A stretch of DNA of 44,809 bases. Origin: JBEHWX01 sp048498995. GTDB lineage: Bacteria; Bacteroidota; Ignavibacteria; OLB7. Of this stretch, positions 6,765 to 14,551 are shown piece after piece; the first letter of the stretch is position 1, and every line of letters starts with the position of its first letter. The notes under the pieces are model-generated. The model had not been told where the DNA came from. It made no database searches and saw nothing but the letters and a program-made list of their open reading frames with translations. The stretch spans positions 1 to 44,809 of the forward strand of contig JBEHWX010000044.1 of NCBI GenBank assembly GCA_048498995.1, given 5' to 3'. Position numbers and translations under genes: made by a program.

Positions 6765-7541
6765 ATGTGGACCTTCTCCTGGTTCGTGCTGATGCTTGTT
6801 GGCGTCAACGTCAGGGCTGCTCAGCAGGACACGATGCAGATCGAGATCCAGGATGGTGTGTTCGTCCGCCGCGTGATCAACCACGGAGCCGACACGCTCC
6901 CGCTCAATGCAAACATCGCGGCGGCCTATATCTTCGAGAGTGAGTACGACTCGACCTGCCGCGTTCAGTACACCTTCACCGAATGCCGCATCAATGCCAT
7001 GCGGCCACGTCTGGCGACGTGGAAATTCCGACAACAGATAACGGCTCCGGTCTCAGCCCTGACGGATAGTAGCCGCACCGATCCGTTCAAGGTCGTGGCC
7101 GGGGACACGATTACCTTCTATCGCGAGCTGATGTGGTACGATCCGAAGACCGGACGACAGGATACCGACAACTTCTTTTCATCTGATTCTATCGACTACG
7201 TCGTGGAGCTGGTGCGATGGACGACCGGACATCGCGTGGCAATGCTCGACAGCCTCGGCATACTTGCTCGATCAGCGCCGGGCGCGCCGACACTCTACGG
7301 CATGCGTCCGGTGATGGCGAAGGTGGCCTATGTCGTGCCCAGGTCGCTTGACGGCGATACCGTCTTCGTCAGAGTCCGCCCCTATGTGAGGGGACATGGG
7401 GTGGGGACTCTTGTCCGCTGCGATGGCGTTGGTGTCAACCGCTCGGATGCGCTCGCCCTTCCGTTCTGGCAGGCGTATTTGTCGGTGTATGGCCGGTTCG
7501 GGCGGAGAATATCCGTGGCATCCGATACGGCGATTCGCTGA
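6765..7541 (+). CDS. paralogue of the 5058 protein, without the sorting tail
   Basis: A 258-residue exported protein that begins MWTFSWFVLMLVGVNVRAA, a signal peptide. It aligns along most of its length with the protein at 5058: AGDTITFYRELMWYDPKT, IDYVVELV, HRVAMLDSLG and DGDTVFVR are shared. It stops about 85 residues earlier, right where the paralogue enters its sorting domain. It therefore either stays periplasmic or leaves by another route. The start is the first ATG giving a good signal peptide; the ribosome-binding site is weak. It follows the Gly-rich gene by 61 bases in the same direction, so a three-gene operon made by tandem duplication around the Gly-rich gene is likely. Confidence 0.7.
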   Translation: MWTFSWFVLMLVGVNVRAAQQDTMQIEIQDGVFVRRVINHGADTLPLNANIAAAYIFESEYDSTCRVQYTFTECRINAMRPRLATWKFRQQITAPVSALTDSSRTDPFKVVAGDTITFYRELMWYDPKTGRQDTDNFFSSDSIDYVVELVRWTTGHRVAMLDSLGILARSAPGAPTLYGMRPVMAKVAYVVPRSLDGDTVFVRVRPYVRGHGVGTLVRCDGVGVNRSDALALPFWQAYLSVYGRFGRRISVASDTAIR

Positions 7542-7676
7542 GGCCTCACGTCGCTGCCAACACTTCCGAAGCCGTCGCGGACCGAGATGTCCCGGCGGCT
7601 TCCGCGTGTTGTCCATCCATGGAACTTCATGATATTCACCGCCGCCAGAGACATCGACCAACCCGAGGAGAATGCG

Positions 7677-8477
7677 ATGAACGCCATCACGCGCACCCTG
7701 CTCACACTCGTGGCCGCCACCATCAGTCTCAGCTTCACCAGGCCGCTTCCACGGCCGCGTCCGGCCATTGCCTGCACGGCCAGGACCGTCTGCGGCACCT
7801 GCAACGTCGAGTGCGATCCGACGCAGGAATCCTTCTGCTACCTCTCGGCCACCGAGGCGCACTGCGAATGCCACGGCCCGACGGAGAAGATGCTCCGAAC
7901 CTGGAATCCGGTCACCCGACTCGGCCACCTGGAGACCGGACTGCTCCGCGATTTCATCACCTATCTGACCGATTCGATCCCGGCCGACAGCGCGCGCGCC
8001 CTAGCCCGCGAGACCGAGCGGACCATTGCCGCGATCGAGCGCCGCGATCAGCGTCTGTACGAGGCGGCCTGCAACGCCTACGCGGAGCGATGGCTCACGC
8101 TCCCGGCGCGCGAGAAGGGGGCGATCGTGGCGTGGATCGACGCGAACAGCCCATGGGCGCGCAAGACTCTCGGCCGGACGTTGACCGGGCCGCGCGCGAC
8201 CGGCGAGCCGCTGGAGGTCGACACGCGACGCTCGTATGCCGATTCGGTCCCGGTGCGATACGTGCTTCGCGGGCCGATGGTGCTGCGGGTCGGCGCGTTC
8301 CGTCCCGATGGAGGCTTGGTGCGCACGATCGAGGCGGGCTTACAGGCTCCCGGAGCGTATGCGGTGACCTGGGACGGCCGGGACGCCGCCGGCGAGCCGG
8401 TGCCGGACGGGGACTACGAGATCCGGTTGATCACGCCGGAGGGAACCACCACGCGGACGGTGAGGATCGAGCGGTAG
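7677..8477 (+). CDS. exported protein with FlgD-like Ig C-terminal domain
   Basis: A 266-residue protein starting MNAITRTLLTLVAATISLSF, probably exported. A lipobox-like AIAC around residue 33 makes a lipoprotein possible. A Cys-rich segment follows (CTARTVCGTCNVECDP, then CYL and CEC). A helical middle region is of unknown family. The last ~65 residues (YAVTWDGRDAAGEPVPDGDY, then EIRLITPEG) are a clear FlgD-like Ig fold, common at the ends of secreted proteins in FCB bacteria and usually next to or instead of a sorting tail. The start has CCCGAGGAG as ribosome-binding site. It follows the paralogue gene by 135 bases. Role unknown; surface or periplasmic location inferred. Confidence 0.7.
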   Translation: MNAITRTLLTLVAATISLSFTRPLPRPRPAIACTARTVCGTCNVECDPTQESFCYLSATEAHCECHGPTEKMLRTWNPVTRLGHLETGLLRDFITYLTDSIPADSARALARETERTIAAIERRDQRLYEAACNAYAERWLTLPAREKGAIVAWIDANSPWARKTLGRTLTGPRATGEPLEVDTRRSYADSVPVRYVLRGPMVLRVGAFRPDGGLVRTIEAGLQAPGAYAVTWDGRDAAGEPVPDGDYEIRLITPEGTTTRTVRIER

Positions 8478-8587
8478 GGGGAGCGCATCGACGCGGGCCG
8501 GCGCGGAGCGTGGGAGCGGCGGATCAGGATCCGCTTCCGTATCATTGCCGGCCGATATCTTCTCTTCGCTTCCCACGGAAATCCGAC

Positions 8588-9403
8588 ATGTCCGAGATCA
8601 CGCACTACGCCATCCGCGGCGGCACGCACGGCCGCGAACGCCTGAGAATCCTCTCCCGCGTTCTTCTTGCCTCCACATCTTCCCTGTTCGATCGCCTCGA
8701 GATCGGTCCCGGCATGACCTGCCTGGATGTCGGCTGCGGCGGCGGCGACGTGACGCTGGAGCTGGCGCGGCGCGTGGGGCCGCATGGGCGCGTGGTCGGT
8801 GTCGATATCGACGCGGGGAAGCTGGAGCTTGCGCGCGCCGAGGCTGCCGCGCGCCCGGTCGGGAACGTGGAGTACCGCGCGATCGACATCCGCTCGGAGT
8901 CGGCCGGGGAGGGATACGATCTGGTCTACGCGCGTTTTCTGCTGTCGCATCTGGCCGAGCCGGAGCGGGTGGTGGCCGCGCTCGCCGCGCATCTGCGTCC
9001 GGGGGGGAGGGTGATCGTGGAGGATGTGGACTTCGACGGCTATTTCGTCTGGCCGGAGAGCCCGGCGTTCGATCGCTTCCTGGAGCTCTACCGCGCGGTG
9101 GTGCGTGGGCGCGGCGGCGATCCGGAGATCGGCCCGCGCCTCCCCTCGATGCTTCTCGATGCCGGCTTTGCCGACGTGGCCATGAGCGTGTCGCAGCCGA
9201 TGGGGCTCCGTGGCGATGTGAAGCTGATCAACCCGCTCACCATGGAGAATATCGCCGACGCGGTCGTAGCCGACGGCCATGCCACGCGCGAGGAGACCGA
9301 CCGTGTGGTACGCGAGCTCCACGATTACGCCGAGGATCCGACCACGCTCGCCGGGGTTGTCCGCGTGATCCAGACGTGGGGACGGAAGAACGTGTTGTCG
9401 TAG
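8588..9403 (+). CDS. class I SAM-dependent methyltransferase
   Basis: A 271-residue cytoplasmic enzyme. Motif I is MTCLDVGCGGGDVTLEL (about residues 42-58), followed by the acidic strand GRVVGVDID, motif III-like VEYRAIDIRS, and the post-motif GGRVIVEDVDFDG. This is the normal Rossmann order of small-molecule methyltransferases in the UbiE/Methyltransf_25-31 group. The acceptor is not deducible. The C-terminal third contains the variable substrate-binding part. The ATG at 8588 is chosen because it sits directly before the conserved start; the open frame extends far upstream without coding character. Its stop codon abuts the first copy of a palindromic repeat at 9403. Confidence 0.85.
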   Translation: MSEITHYAIRGGTHGRERLRILSRVLLASTSSLFDRLEIGPGMTCLDVGCGGGDVTLELARRVGPHGRVVGVDIDAGKLELARAEAAARPVGNVEYRAIDIRSESAGEGYDLVYARFLLSHLAEPERVVAALAAHLRPGGRVIVEDVDFDGYFVWPESPAFDRFLELYRAVVRGRGGDPEIGPRLPSMLLDAGFADVAMSVSQPMGLRGDVKLINPLTMENIADAVVADGHATREETDRVVRELHDYAEDPTTLAGVVRVIQTWGRKNVLS

Positions 9404-9812
9404 GGACGTTCAATTGAACGTCCCCACGACGTATTGCCGGGTGGGGATACATATCCCGGTGCTGCTCGCGGCGTGCGGTTCGCGGGGTGTTCGATCGTCG
9501 GGGTGGTTGTCGTTCGGGACGTTCAATTGCCGGGGTGGTTGTCGTTCGGGACGTTCAATCGTCGGGGGGGGTGTCGTTCGGGACGTTCGATCGTCGGGGT
9601 GGTTGTCGTTCGGGACGTTCAATCGTCGGGGTGGTTGTCGTTCGGGTCGTTCGATCGTCGGGGTGGTTGTCGTTCGGGACGTTCAATTGAACGTCCCTAC
9701 AACGTATCGCCGCGGGGGGCGTTCATGCGGTGGGAATGCTTGCGCGGCGTGCGGTTCGCGGGATGTTCGATCGTCGGGGTGGTTGTTCTCGGGACGTTCA
9801 ATTGAACGTCCC
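9403..9812. repeat. palindrome and 32-nt tandem repeat block
   Basis: Three perfect 22-bp palindromes with core CGTTCAATTGAACG lie at 9403-9424, 9676-9697 and 9791-9812. Between the first two are six consecutive 32-bp units (9489-9680), each starting GTTCRATCG or similar and ending GTCGTTCGGGAC. A seventh partial unit precedes the third palindrome. A flanking segment with CGGCGTGCGGTTCGCGG occurs before and after the array. There are no spacers of the CRISPR kind. This looks like a REP-type element expanded by unequal recombination. About 110 bases of plain sequence separate it from the next gene. Confidence 0.85.
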
Positions 9813-9921
9813 TGCGGGGTATCCTCGATACCCTTACATCTCGATGCAGCATGCACGGCCGTTGGAGCGTACATTTCATCGCCCCGCGCGTTTCCATCTT
9901 CCATAAGGAATCCGTTTTCCG

Positions 9922-10824
9922 GTGAACGCCGCTGTTGTCGACGTGCTCGACGCTCCGATCGATCTGCTGCTGGTTCTCGGCTCCGGCCTCTCCGGATGCT
10001 TTGCCGAGGATGAGCTGCGCCTGCTCGACGCGAGCATCGACGTGTCCTCCGCCTTGCCTTCCACGACCACTCCCATCACGTCCCAGCCGACCGCAATCCA
10101 GGATCTTCCGACTCCCTTCGCCGCGCTTCCGATGGTGGATGGGCATCCCGGACGCTTCGCGATGCTGGAGCGTCCCTCCGGCATCCGGATCCTGGTCTCG
10201 CTCGGACGTCGACATCTCTACGAAGGGGTGGCGGTGGCCGAGGTGCAGCGCACCGTTCGTGCCGCGGCGGCGCTCGGCGCGCGGGGCGTGATCCTGACCA
10301 ATGCCGCCGGCGGACTCCGTCCGGAGATGCGGGCCGGCGACATCATGCTGATCGAGGAATGCATCGGCTCGCTGCTCGGGGCACGGGCGGCCGGACTCGG
10401 GGCGCGTCCGGTCGTGTTCGCGCGGGAGCTGCACGCGGGGATCGAGCGGGATGCGCTGGAGGCGGGGCTCGCGCTCCGGCGGGGCGTCTACGTGGGGCTC
10501 TCCGGTCCCTGTTACGAGACGCGCGCCGAGGTGCGGATGCTCCGGAGAATCGGCGCGGACGCCGTCGGCATGTCGACGGTGGCGGAGGCGGCGGCCGCCT
10601 CGGAGCTGGGGCTCCGGCTGGCCGGGCTGTCGCTGATCACGAATGTTCATCGCGAGACCGGCGCCGCCGGCCTCGAGCACGCGGAGGTGGTGGAGCAGGG
10701 GACGCTCTCGGTGCTCCGGATGCGCGCCGCGCTCGACGCGACGATCGCCGCCCTGGAGCGGGAGCTCCTTCCGGAGCGGGAGCTCCTCCCCCGACCTTCC
10801 TCCGCGCGCATCACATCCGGCTGA
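9922..10824 (+). CDS. purine nucleoside phosphorylase
   Basis: A 300-residue enzyme of the trimeric PNP family, which splits purine (deoxy)nucleosides with phosphate to base plus (deoxy)ribose 1-phosphate in the cytosol. Visible family motifs: LVLGSGLSG near the N-terminus, GRRHLYEG (substrate loop with the His), ILTNAAGGL, GLSGPCYETRAEVRML, GADAVGMSTVAEA and SLITNVH. Length is slightly over the usual ~275 because of a Glu/Pro-rich C-terminal tail. It starts with GTG; AAGGAAT lies about 11 bases before. The SulP permease follows 33 bases later in the same direction, so the two may share a transcript. Whether it prefers guanosine/inosine or methylthioadenosine cannot be settled; the Ser/Thr/Asn pattern fits the guanosine/inosine type better. 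Confidence 0.85.
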   Translation: MNAAVVDVLDAPIDLLLVLGSGLSGCFAEDELRLLDASIDVSSALPSTTTPITSQPTAIQDLPTPFAALPMVDGHPGRFAMLERPSGIRILVSLGRRHLYEGVAVAEVQRTVRAAAALGARGVILTNAAGGLRPEMRAGDIMLIEECIGSLLGARAAGLGARPVVFARELHAGIERDALEAGLALRRGVYVGLSGPCYETRAEVRMLRRIGADAVGMSTVAEAAAASELGLRLAGLSLITNVHRETGAAGLEHAEVVEQGTLSVLRMRAALDATIAALERELLPERELLPRPSSARITSG

Positions 10825-10857
10825 ACCGGCCGGAGCACATCCCCTGGAGGCTCGACG

Positions 10858-12549
10858 ATGTTCAGGCCCAAGCTTCTGACCACGCTCAAGGGGTACACGC
10901 GCGACCAGTTTCTCTCCGACCTTTCGGCCGGCCTGATCGTGGGCGTCGTGGCCCTTCCCCTGGCGATCGCCTTCGGCATCGCCTCCGGCGTCTCTCCCGA
11001 AAAGGGACTCATCACCGCGGTGGTGGCCGGCTTCCTCATCTCCGCGCTCGGCGGCAGCCGGGTGCAGATCGGCGGACCCACCGGCGCGTTCGTCGTCATC
11101 ATCTACGGCATCGTGCAGAAGTACGGGGTCGACGGTCTGGCGGTGGCCACGATCATGGCCGGCGTGCTTCTGGCGATCATGGGGCTGGCTAGGCTCGGCT
11201 CGGCCATCAAGTTCATCCCGCATCCGGTGATCGTCGGCTTCACCAGCGGCATCGCGCTGATCATCTTCTCCTCGCAGGTCAAGGATTTCCTCGGGCTCCG
11301 GATGGGGAGCGTGCCGGCGGACTTCATCGAGAAGTGGGGCGCCTACGCCGCGCACGCCGCCTCGGTGAATCCGGCGGCGCTCGGAATCGGGCTCTGCTCG
11401 CTGGCGGTGCTCATCGTCTGGCCATGGATCTCCAGGAAGATTCCCGGATCGCTCGTGGCGCTGGTGCTGGCCACGCTCGCGGTGCAGCTGTTCCATCTGC
11501 CGGTCGAGACCATCGGCAGCCGCTTCGGCCAGATTCCCTCCACGCTGCCGATGCCGCACGTGCCGAGCGTGGATTTCGCGATGGTGCGGCAGCTGATGGG
11601 CCCGGCGGTGACGATAGCGCTGCTGGCGGCGATCGAGTCGCTGCTCTGCGCGGTGGTGGCCGACGGGATGATCGGCGGCCATCACAAGTCGAACATGGAG
11701 CTGGTGGCGCAGGGGATCGCCAACATCGCCTCGCCGCTGTTCGGGGGGATTCCCGCCACCGGCGCCATCGCGCGCACGGCCACCAACATCCGCAACGGCG
11801 GGCGCACGCCGGTGGCCGGCATGGTGCACGCGGCGGTGCTCCTGCTGATCATGCTCTTCTTCGGCCGCTGGGCCACGCTCGTTCCCCTGCCGGCGCTGGC
11901 CGCGATCCTGATCATCGTTGCCTACAACATGAGCGAGTGGCGCTCCTTCCGCGCGCTGCTCAGAAGCCCGAAGAGCGATGTGGCGGTGCTCCTCACGACC
12001 TTCCTCCTGACGGTGGTCTTCGATCTGACGGTGGCGATCGAGGTCGGCGTGCTGCTGGCGGTGTTCCTGTTCATGCATCGGATGGCCTCGATCACCAACA
12101 TCGGCGTGGTGACCAGGGAGCTGGAGGATCGGGAGGAGGAGCCGGACGATCCCCAGGCGATCTCGCGAAAGGATGTGCCGGCGGGAGTGGAGGTCTACGA
12201 GGTGAACGGCCCCTTCTTCTTCGCGGCGGCCCACAAGTTCGAGGAGGCGATGTCGGTGATCGAGAGCCCGCCGCGGGTGCGGATCATCAGGATGCGGAAC
12301 GTGCCGGCGATCGACTCGACCGGACTGCATCAGCTCGAGCAGGTCTGGGAGAGCTCCCGGAAGCAGGGGATCGAGTTCATCCTCTCCGGCATCCACGCGC
12401 AGCCGCTCACGGCGCTCGAGCGCTCGGGACTGGCGGCCCGGATCGGAGAAGAGAATATCTTTGGGGGAATCGACGACGCGCTCGACCGCGCGCGCGAGCT
12501 TCTGGGGCTTCCCCCCGCCGAGGCTCCCTCCCACGTCGGGGCCGCCTGA
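10858..12549 (+). CDS. SulP-family anion permease with STAS domain
   Basis: A 563-residue inner-membrane protein. The N-terminal ~400 residues carry about 12-14 membrane helices, including the family signature around GLIVGVVALPLAIAFGIASG and GPTGAFVVI. The C-terminal ~120 residues form a cytosolic STAS domain (RMRNVPAIDSTGLHQLEQ). SulP proteins carry sulfate, bicarbonate, dicarboxylates or other anions, usually with Na+ or H+. The substrate is not visible here. Ribosome-binding site TGGAGG lies 8 bases upstream. It follows the phosphorylase gene by 33 bases. Nothing truncated; the length is normal for the family. Confidence 0.9.
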   Translation: MFRPKLLTTLKGYTRDQFLSDLSAGLIVGVVALPLAIAFGIASGVSPEKGLITAVVAGFLISALGGSRVQIGGPTGAFVVIIYGIVQKYGVDGLAVATIMAGVLLAIMGLARLGSAIKFIPHPVIVGFTSGIALIIFSSQVKDFLGLRMGSVPADFIEKWGAYAAHAASVNPAALGIGLCSLAVLIVWPWISRKIPGSLVALVLATLAVQLFHLPVETIGSRFGQIPSTLPMPHVPSVDFAMVRQLMGPAVTIALLAAIESLLCAVVADGMIGGHHKSNMELVAQGIANIASPLFGGIPATGAIARTATNIRNGGRTPVAGMVHAAVLLLIMLFFGRWATLVPLPALAAILIIVAYNMSEWRSFRALLRSPKSDVAVLLTTFLLTVVFDLTVAIEVGVLLAVFLFMHRMASITNIGVVTRELEDREEEPDDPQAISRKDVPAGVEVYEVNGPFFFAAAHKFEEAMSVIESPPRVRIIRMRNVPAIDSTGLHQLEQVWESSRKQGIEFILSGIHAQPLTALERSGLAARIGEENIFGGIDDALDRARELLGLPPAEAPSHVGAA

Positions 12550-12713
12550 GGCTCCTCCCCGTGAGCACGCCGACGGCGCTTCCCGGCTTCTCCCTCCGAG
12601 CCGGAGCCAGGTGACCCGGCGGTGCTGAATCCGCCGATGCCGCGTCAACGCGACTCGTCGGGGCGGAGAGAGGGAGGGATGATGATCACTGACGATTTCA
12701 CGAGAGCTCTACA

Positions 12714-13718
12714 ATGCGACATATCGACCCGAACGAGATTCCCCACGCCGAGGCGCACCGGTATCTGCTGGCCGGCGTGGCCCCGCGACCGATCGCCCTG
12801 GTCGGCACGCTCGACGAGGAGGGGCGTCCGAATCTCTCCCCCTTCTCCTTCTTCAATGCCTTCGGCGTCAACCCTCCGGTGATCGCCTTCTCCCCCGCGT
12901 TCCGCGGCACCGACGGAACGCCGAAGCACACTTTCCTGAACATCAAGGCGACCGGGGAGTTCACCGTCTCGGTGGTCAACTACGCGATGGTGGAGCAGGT
13001 GAGCCTGGCATCGAGCGACTATCCGTCGGAGGTGGACGAGTTCGAGAAGGCCGGCTTCACGAAGATGCCGAGCCTGAAGGTGAAGCCGTTCGGCGTGGCC
13101 GAGTCGCCGATGGTGCTCGAGTGCAGGCTGCTCCATCACATCGATTTCGGGGGCAAGCCGGGCTCGGCCAATCTCCTGATCGGCGAGGTGGTGATGTTCC
13201 ATATCAAGGACTCGGTGTTCGACGGGAAGTATCCGAGCGCCGAGCGGCTCGATCTGGTGGCGCGCATGGGAGGCCCGCTCTACTGCCGCGCCAGCGGCCC
13301 GGCGGTCTTCACGCTGGAGAAGCCGACCCATGTCGGCATCGGCTTCGACCGGCTGCCGGAGGAGATCCGGACCAGCACGGTGCTCACCGGCAACGAGCTG
13401 GCGAAGCTCGCCGGCGTGCGGGCGCTGCCGGCCGATGACGGCGTGGAGGCGTTCTGGCGGGAGCGGATCGATCTCGGCTCCGGACACGATGTCGACGATC
13501 TGGAGACCGAGCTGCGGGTCGGCGCGCCGGAGAGGGCGATCGACCTGGTGATCGCGCGGGCGCGCGGCGGCGAGCAGGTCGAGGCCATGGTCGACGCGAT
13601 CCATCGTATCGCGGCCATCTATCTCCGGAAGAATCAGGTGGAGCAGGCCTGGTACACGCTGCTCGGCATGAAGCTCCTCGGACGCCTGAGCGCGAGCGGG
13701 GAGCTGGTTGCCTCCTGA
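12714..13718 (+). CDS. flavin reductase-like (FMN-binding split barrel) protein
   Basis: A 334-residue cytosolic protein. Residues ~1-200 form the flavin reductase-like split-barrel: GVAPRPIALVGTLDEEG, NLSPFSFFNAFGVNPP, and TGEFTVSVVNYAM match the FMN-binding DIM6/NTAB group. Such proteins bind FMN and either reduce it with NAD(P)H or use it as cofactor. The C-terminal ~120 residues (about 215-334) are an extra helical extension (EVEAMVDAIHRIAA-like pattern, then KNQVEQAWYTLLG) not seen in the short family members. The ATG at 12714 has no clear Shine-Dalgarno sequence. It is separated from the permease by 164 bases. Substrate unknown. Confidence 0.8.
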   Translation: MRHIDPNEIPHAEAHRYLLAGVAPRPIALVGTLDEEGRPNLSPFSFFNAFGVNPPVIAFSPAFRGTDGTPKHTFLNIKATGEFTVSVVNYAMVEQVSLASSDYPSEVDEFEKAGFTKMPSLKVKPFGVAESPMVLECRLLHHIDFGGKPGSANLLIGEVVMFHIKDSVFDGKYPSAERLDLVARMGGPLYCRASGPAVFTLEKPTHVGIGFDRLPEEIRTSTVLTGNELAKLAGVRALPADDGVEAFWRERIDLGSGHDVDDLETELRVGAPERAIDLVIARARGGEQVEAMVDAIHRIAAIYLRKNQVEQAWYTLLGMKLLGRLSASGELVAS

Positions 13719-13818
13719 GCCAAGGGACCACGACGACGATCACGCGACACATCATGCATTTCCGCGGCACGCCCGGCACACCCGAGGCCGAGCGTGCCGG
13801 AGAGTACCCGACACGACC

Positions 13819-14313
13819 ATGAGCCACGATCTGCAGCTGCGCGAAGCGACCGTTGACGACATTTCCCTGATCCTCCGGTTCATCCGGGAGCTGGCCGAGT
13901 ACGAGCGCCTGGCGCAGGACGCGGTGGCCACCGAGGATCTGCTCCGCGAGCATCTGTTCGGCGAGCGTCCGAAGGCGGAGGTGCTGCTGGCGCATCTCGG
14001 GTCCGAGCCGGTCGGCTTCGCCCTCTTCTTCCACAACTTCTCGACGTTTCTCGGACGTCCCGGGATCTATCTGGAAGATCTCTTCGTGCTCCCGGAGGCG
14101 CGCGGCAAGGGGGTCGGCCGGGCGCTTCTGGAGCGGCTGGCGGCGCTGGCCGTCGAGCGTGGCTGCGGTCGCCTGGAATGGAGCGTGCTCGACTGGAACG
14201 AGCCGGCCATCGGCTTCTACAAGCGCCTTGGAGCGACGCCGATGGATGAGTGGACCGTGTTCCGGGTGACCGGCGACGCGCTCCATCGTCTTGCCGGCGA
14301 GCGCGCCGACTGA
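13819..14313 (+). CDS. GNAT-family N-acetyltransferase
   Basis: A 164-residue enzyme that transfers acetyl from acetyl-CoA to an amine. The acetyl-CoA binding motif A is EDLFVLPEARGKGVGRALLERL (R-G-K-G-V-G). Motif B is RLEWSVLDWNEPAIGFYKRLGA, the pattern of the SAT1/diamine-type GNATs (ExxVLDWNxxAxxFYxxxGA). A polyamine or lysine-like acceptor is therefore likely but not proven. The ATG at 13819 directly before MSHDLQLREAT is the natural family start. It lies 100 bases after the flavin protein. An inverted repeat CGTGCG/CGCACG starts at its stop codon and may mark the transcript end. Confidence 0.85.
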   Translation: MSHDLQLREATVDDISLILRFIRELAEYERLAQDAVATEDLLREHLFGERPKAEVLLAHLGSEPVGFALFFHNFSTFLGRPGIYLEDLFVLPEARGKGVGRALLERLAALAVERGCGRLEWSVLDWNEPAIGFYKRLGATPMDEWTVFRVTGDALHRLAGERAD

Positions 14314-14334
14314 CGTGCGTCCGGCGATCGCACG
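14314..14334. terminator. hairpin after the acetyltransferase gene
   Basis: CGTGCG (14314-14319) and CGCACG (14329-14334) are perfect inverted repeats with a 9-nt loop, directly after the stop at 14313. No U-tract, so termination is uncertain. Confidence 0.3.
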
Positions 14335-14551
14335 CGCGTCGGTCTGCCGCGTGGATGCTCTCCCCCCGGGTTGAGACCAATGCCGCGGCGTGAAGGTCCG
14401 AGAAGATGACATGATGATTCCGGCGCCGATCGCCGGGCGTTGAATGACGCGAGATCGGGCGCGATCCGCTATCGATTGATCGACCACAACTGCTTCAGGC
14501 GAAGCCTCCGTCGTCGGCGTGTCCTCCCGCGCGGCGGAGGTGGGAGTGCTC

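Noticed and set aside
9489..9680. CRISPR array
   Set aside because: Units are contiguous 32-bp copies without unique spacers, and no cas genes are present.
9697..12648. 983-codon open frame on the minus strand
   Set aside because: It is antisense to the PNP and SulP genes, His/Arg/Gly-rich and without domains; high-GC codon use keeps the opposite strand open.
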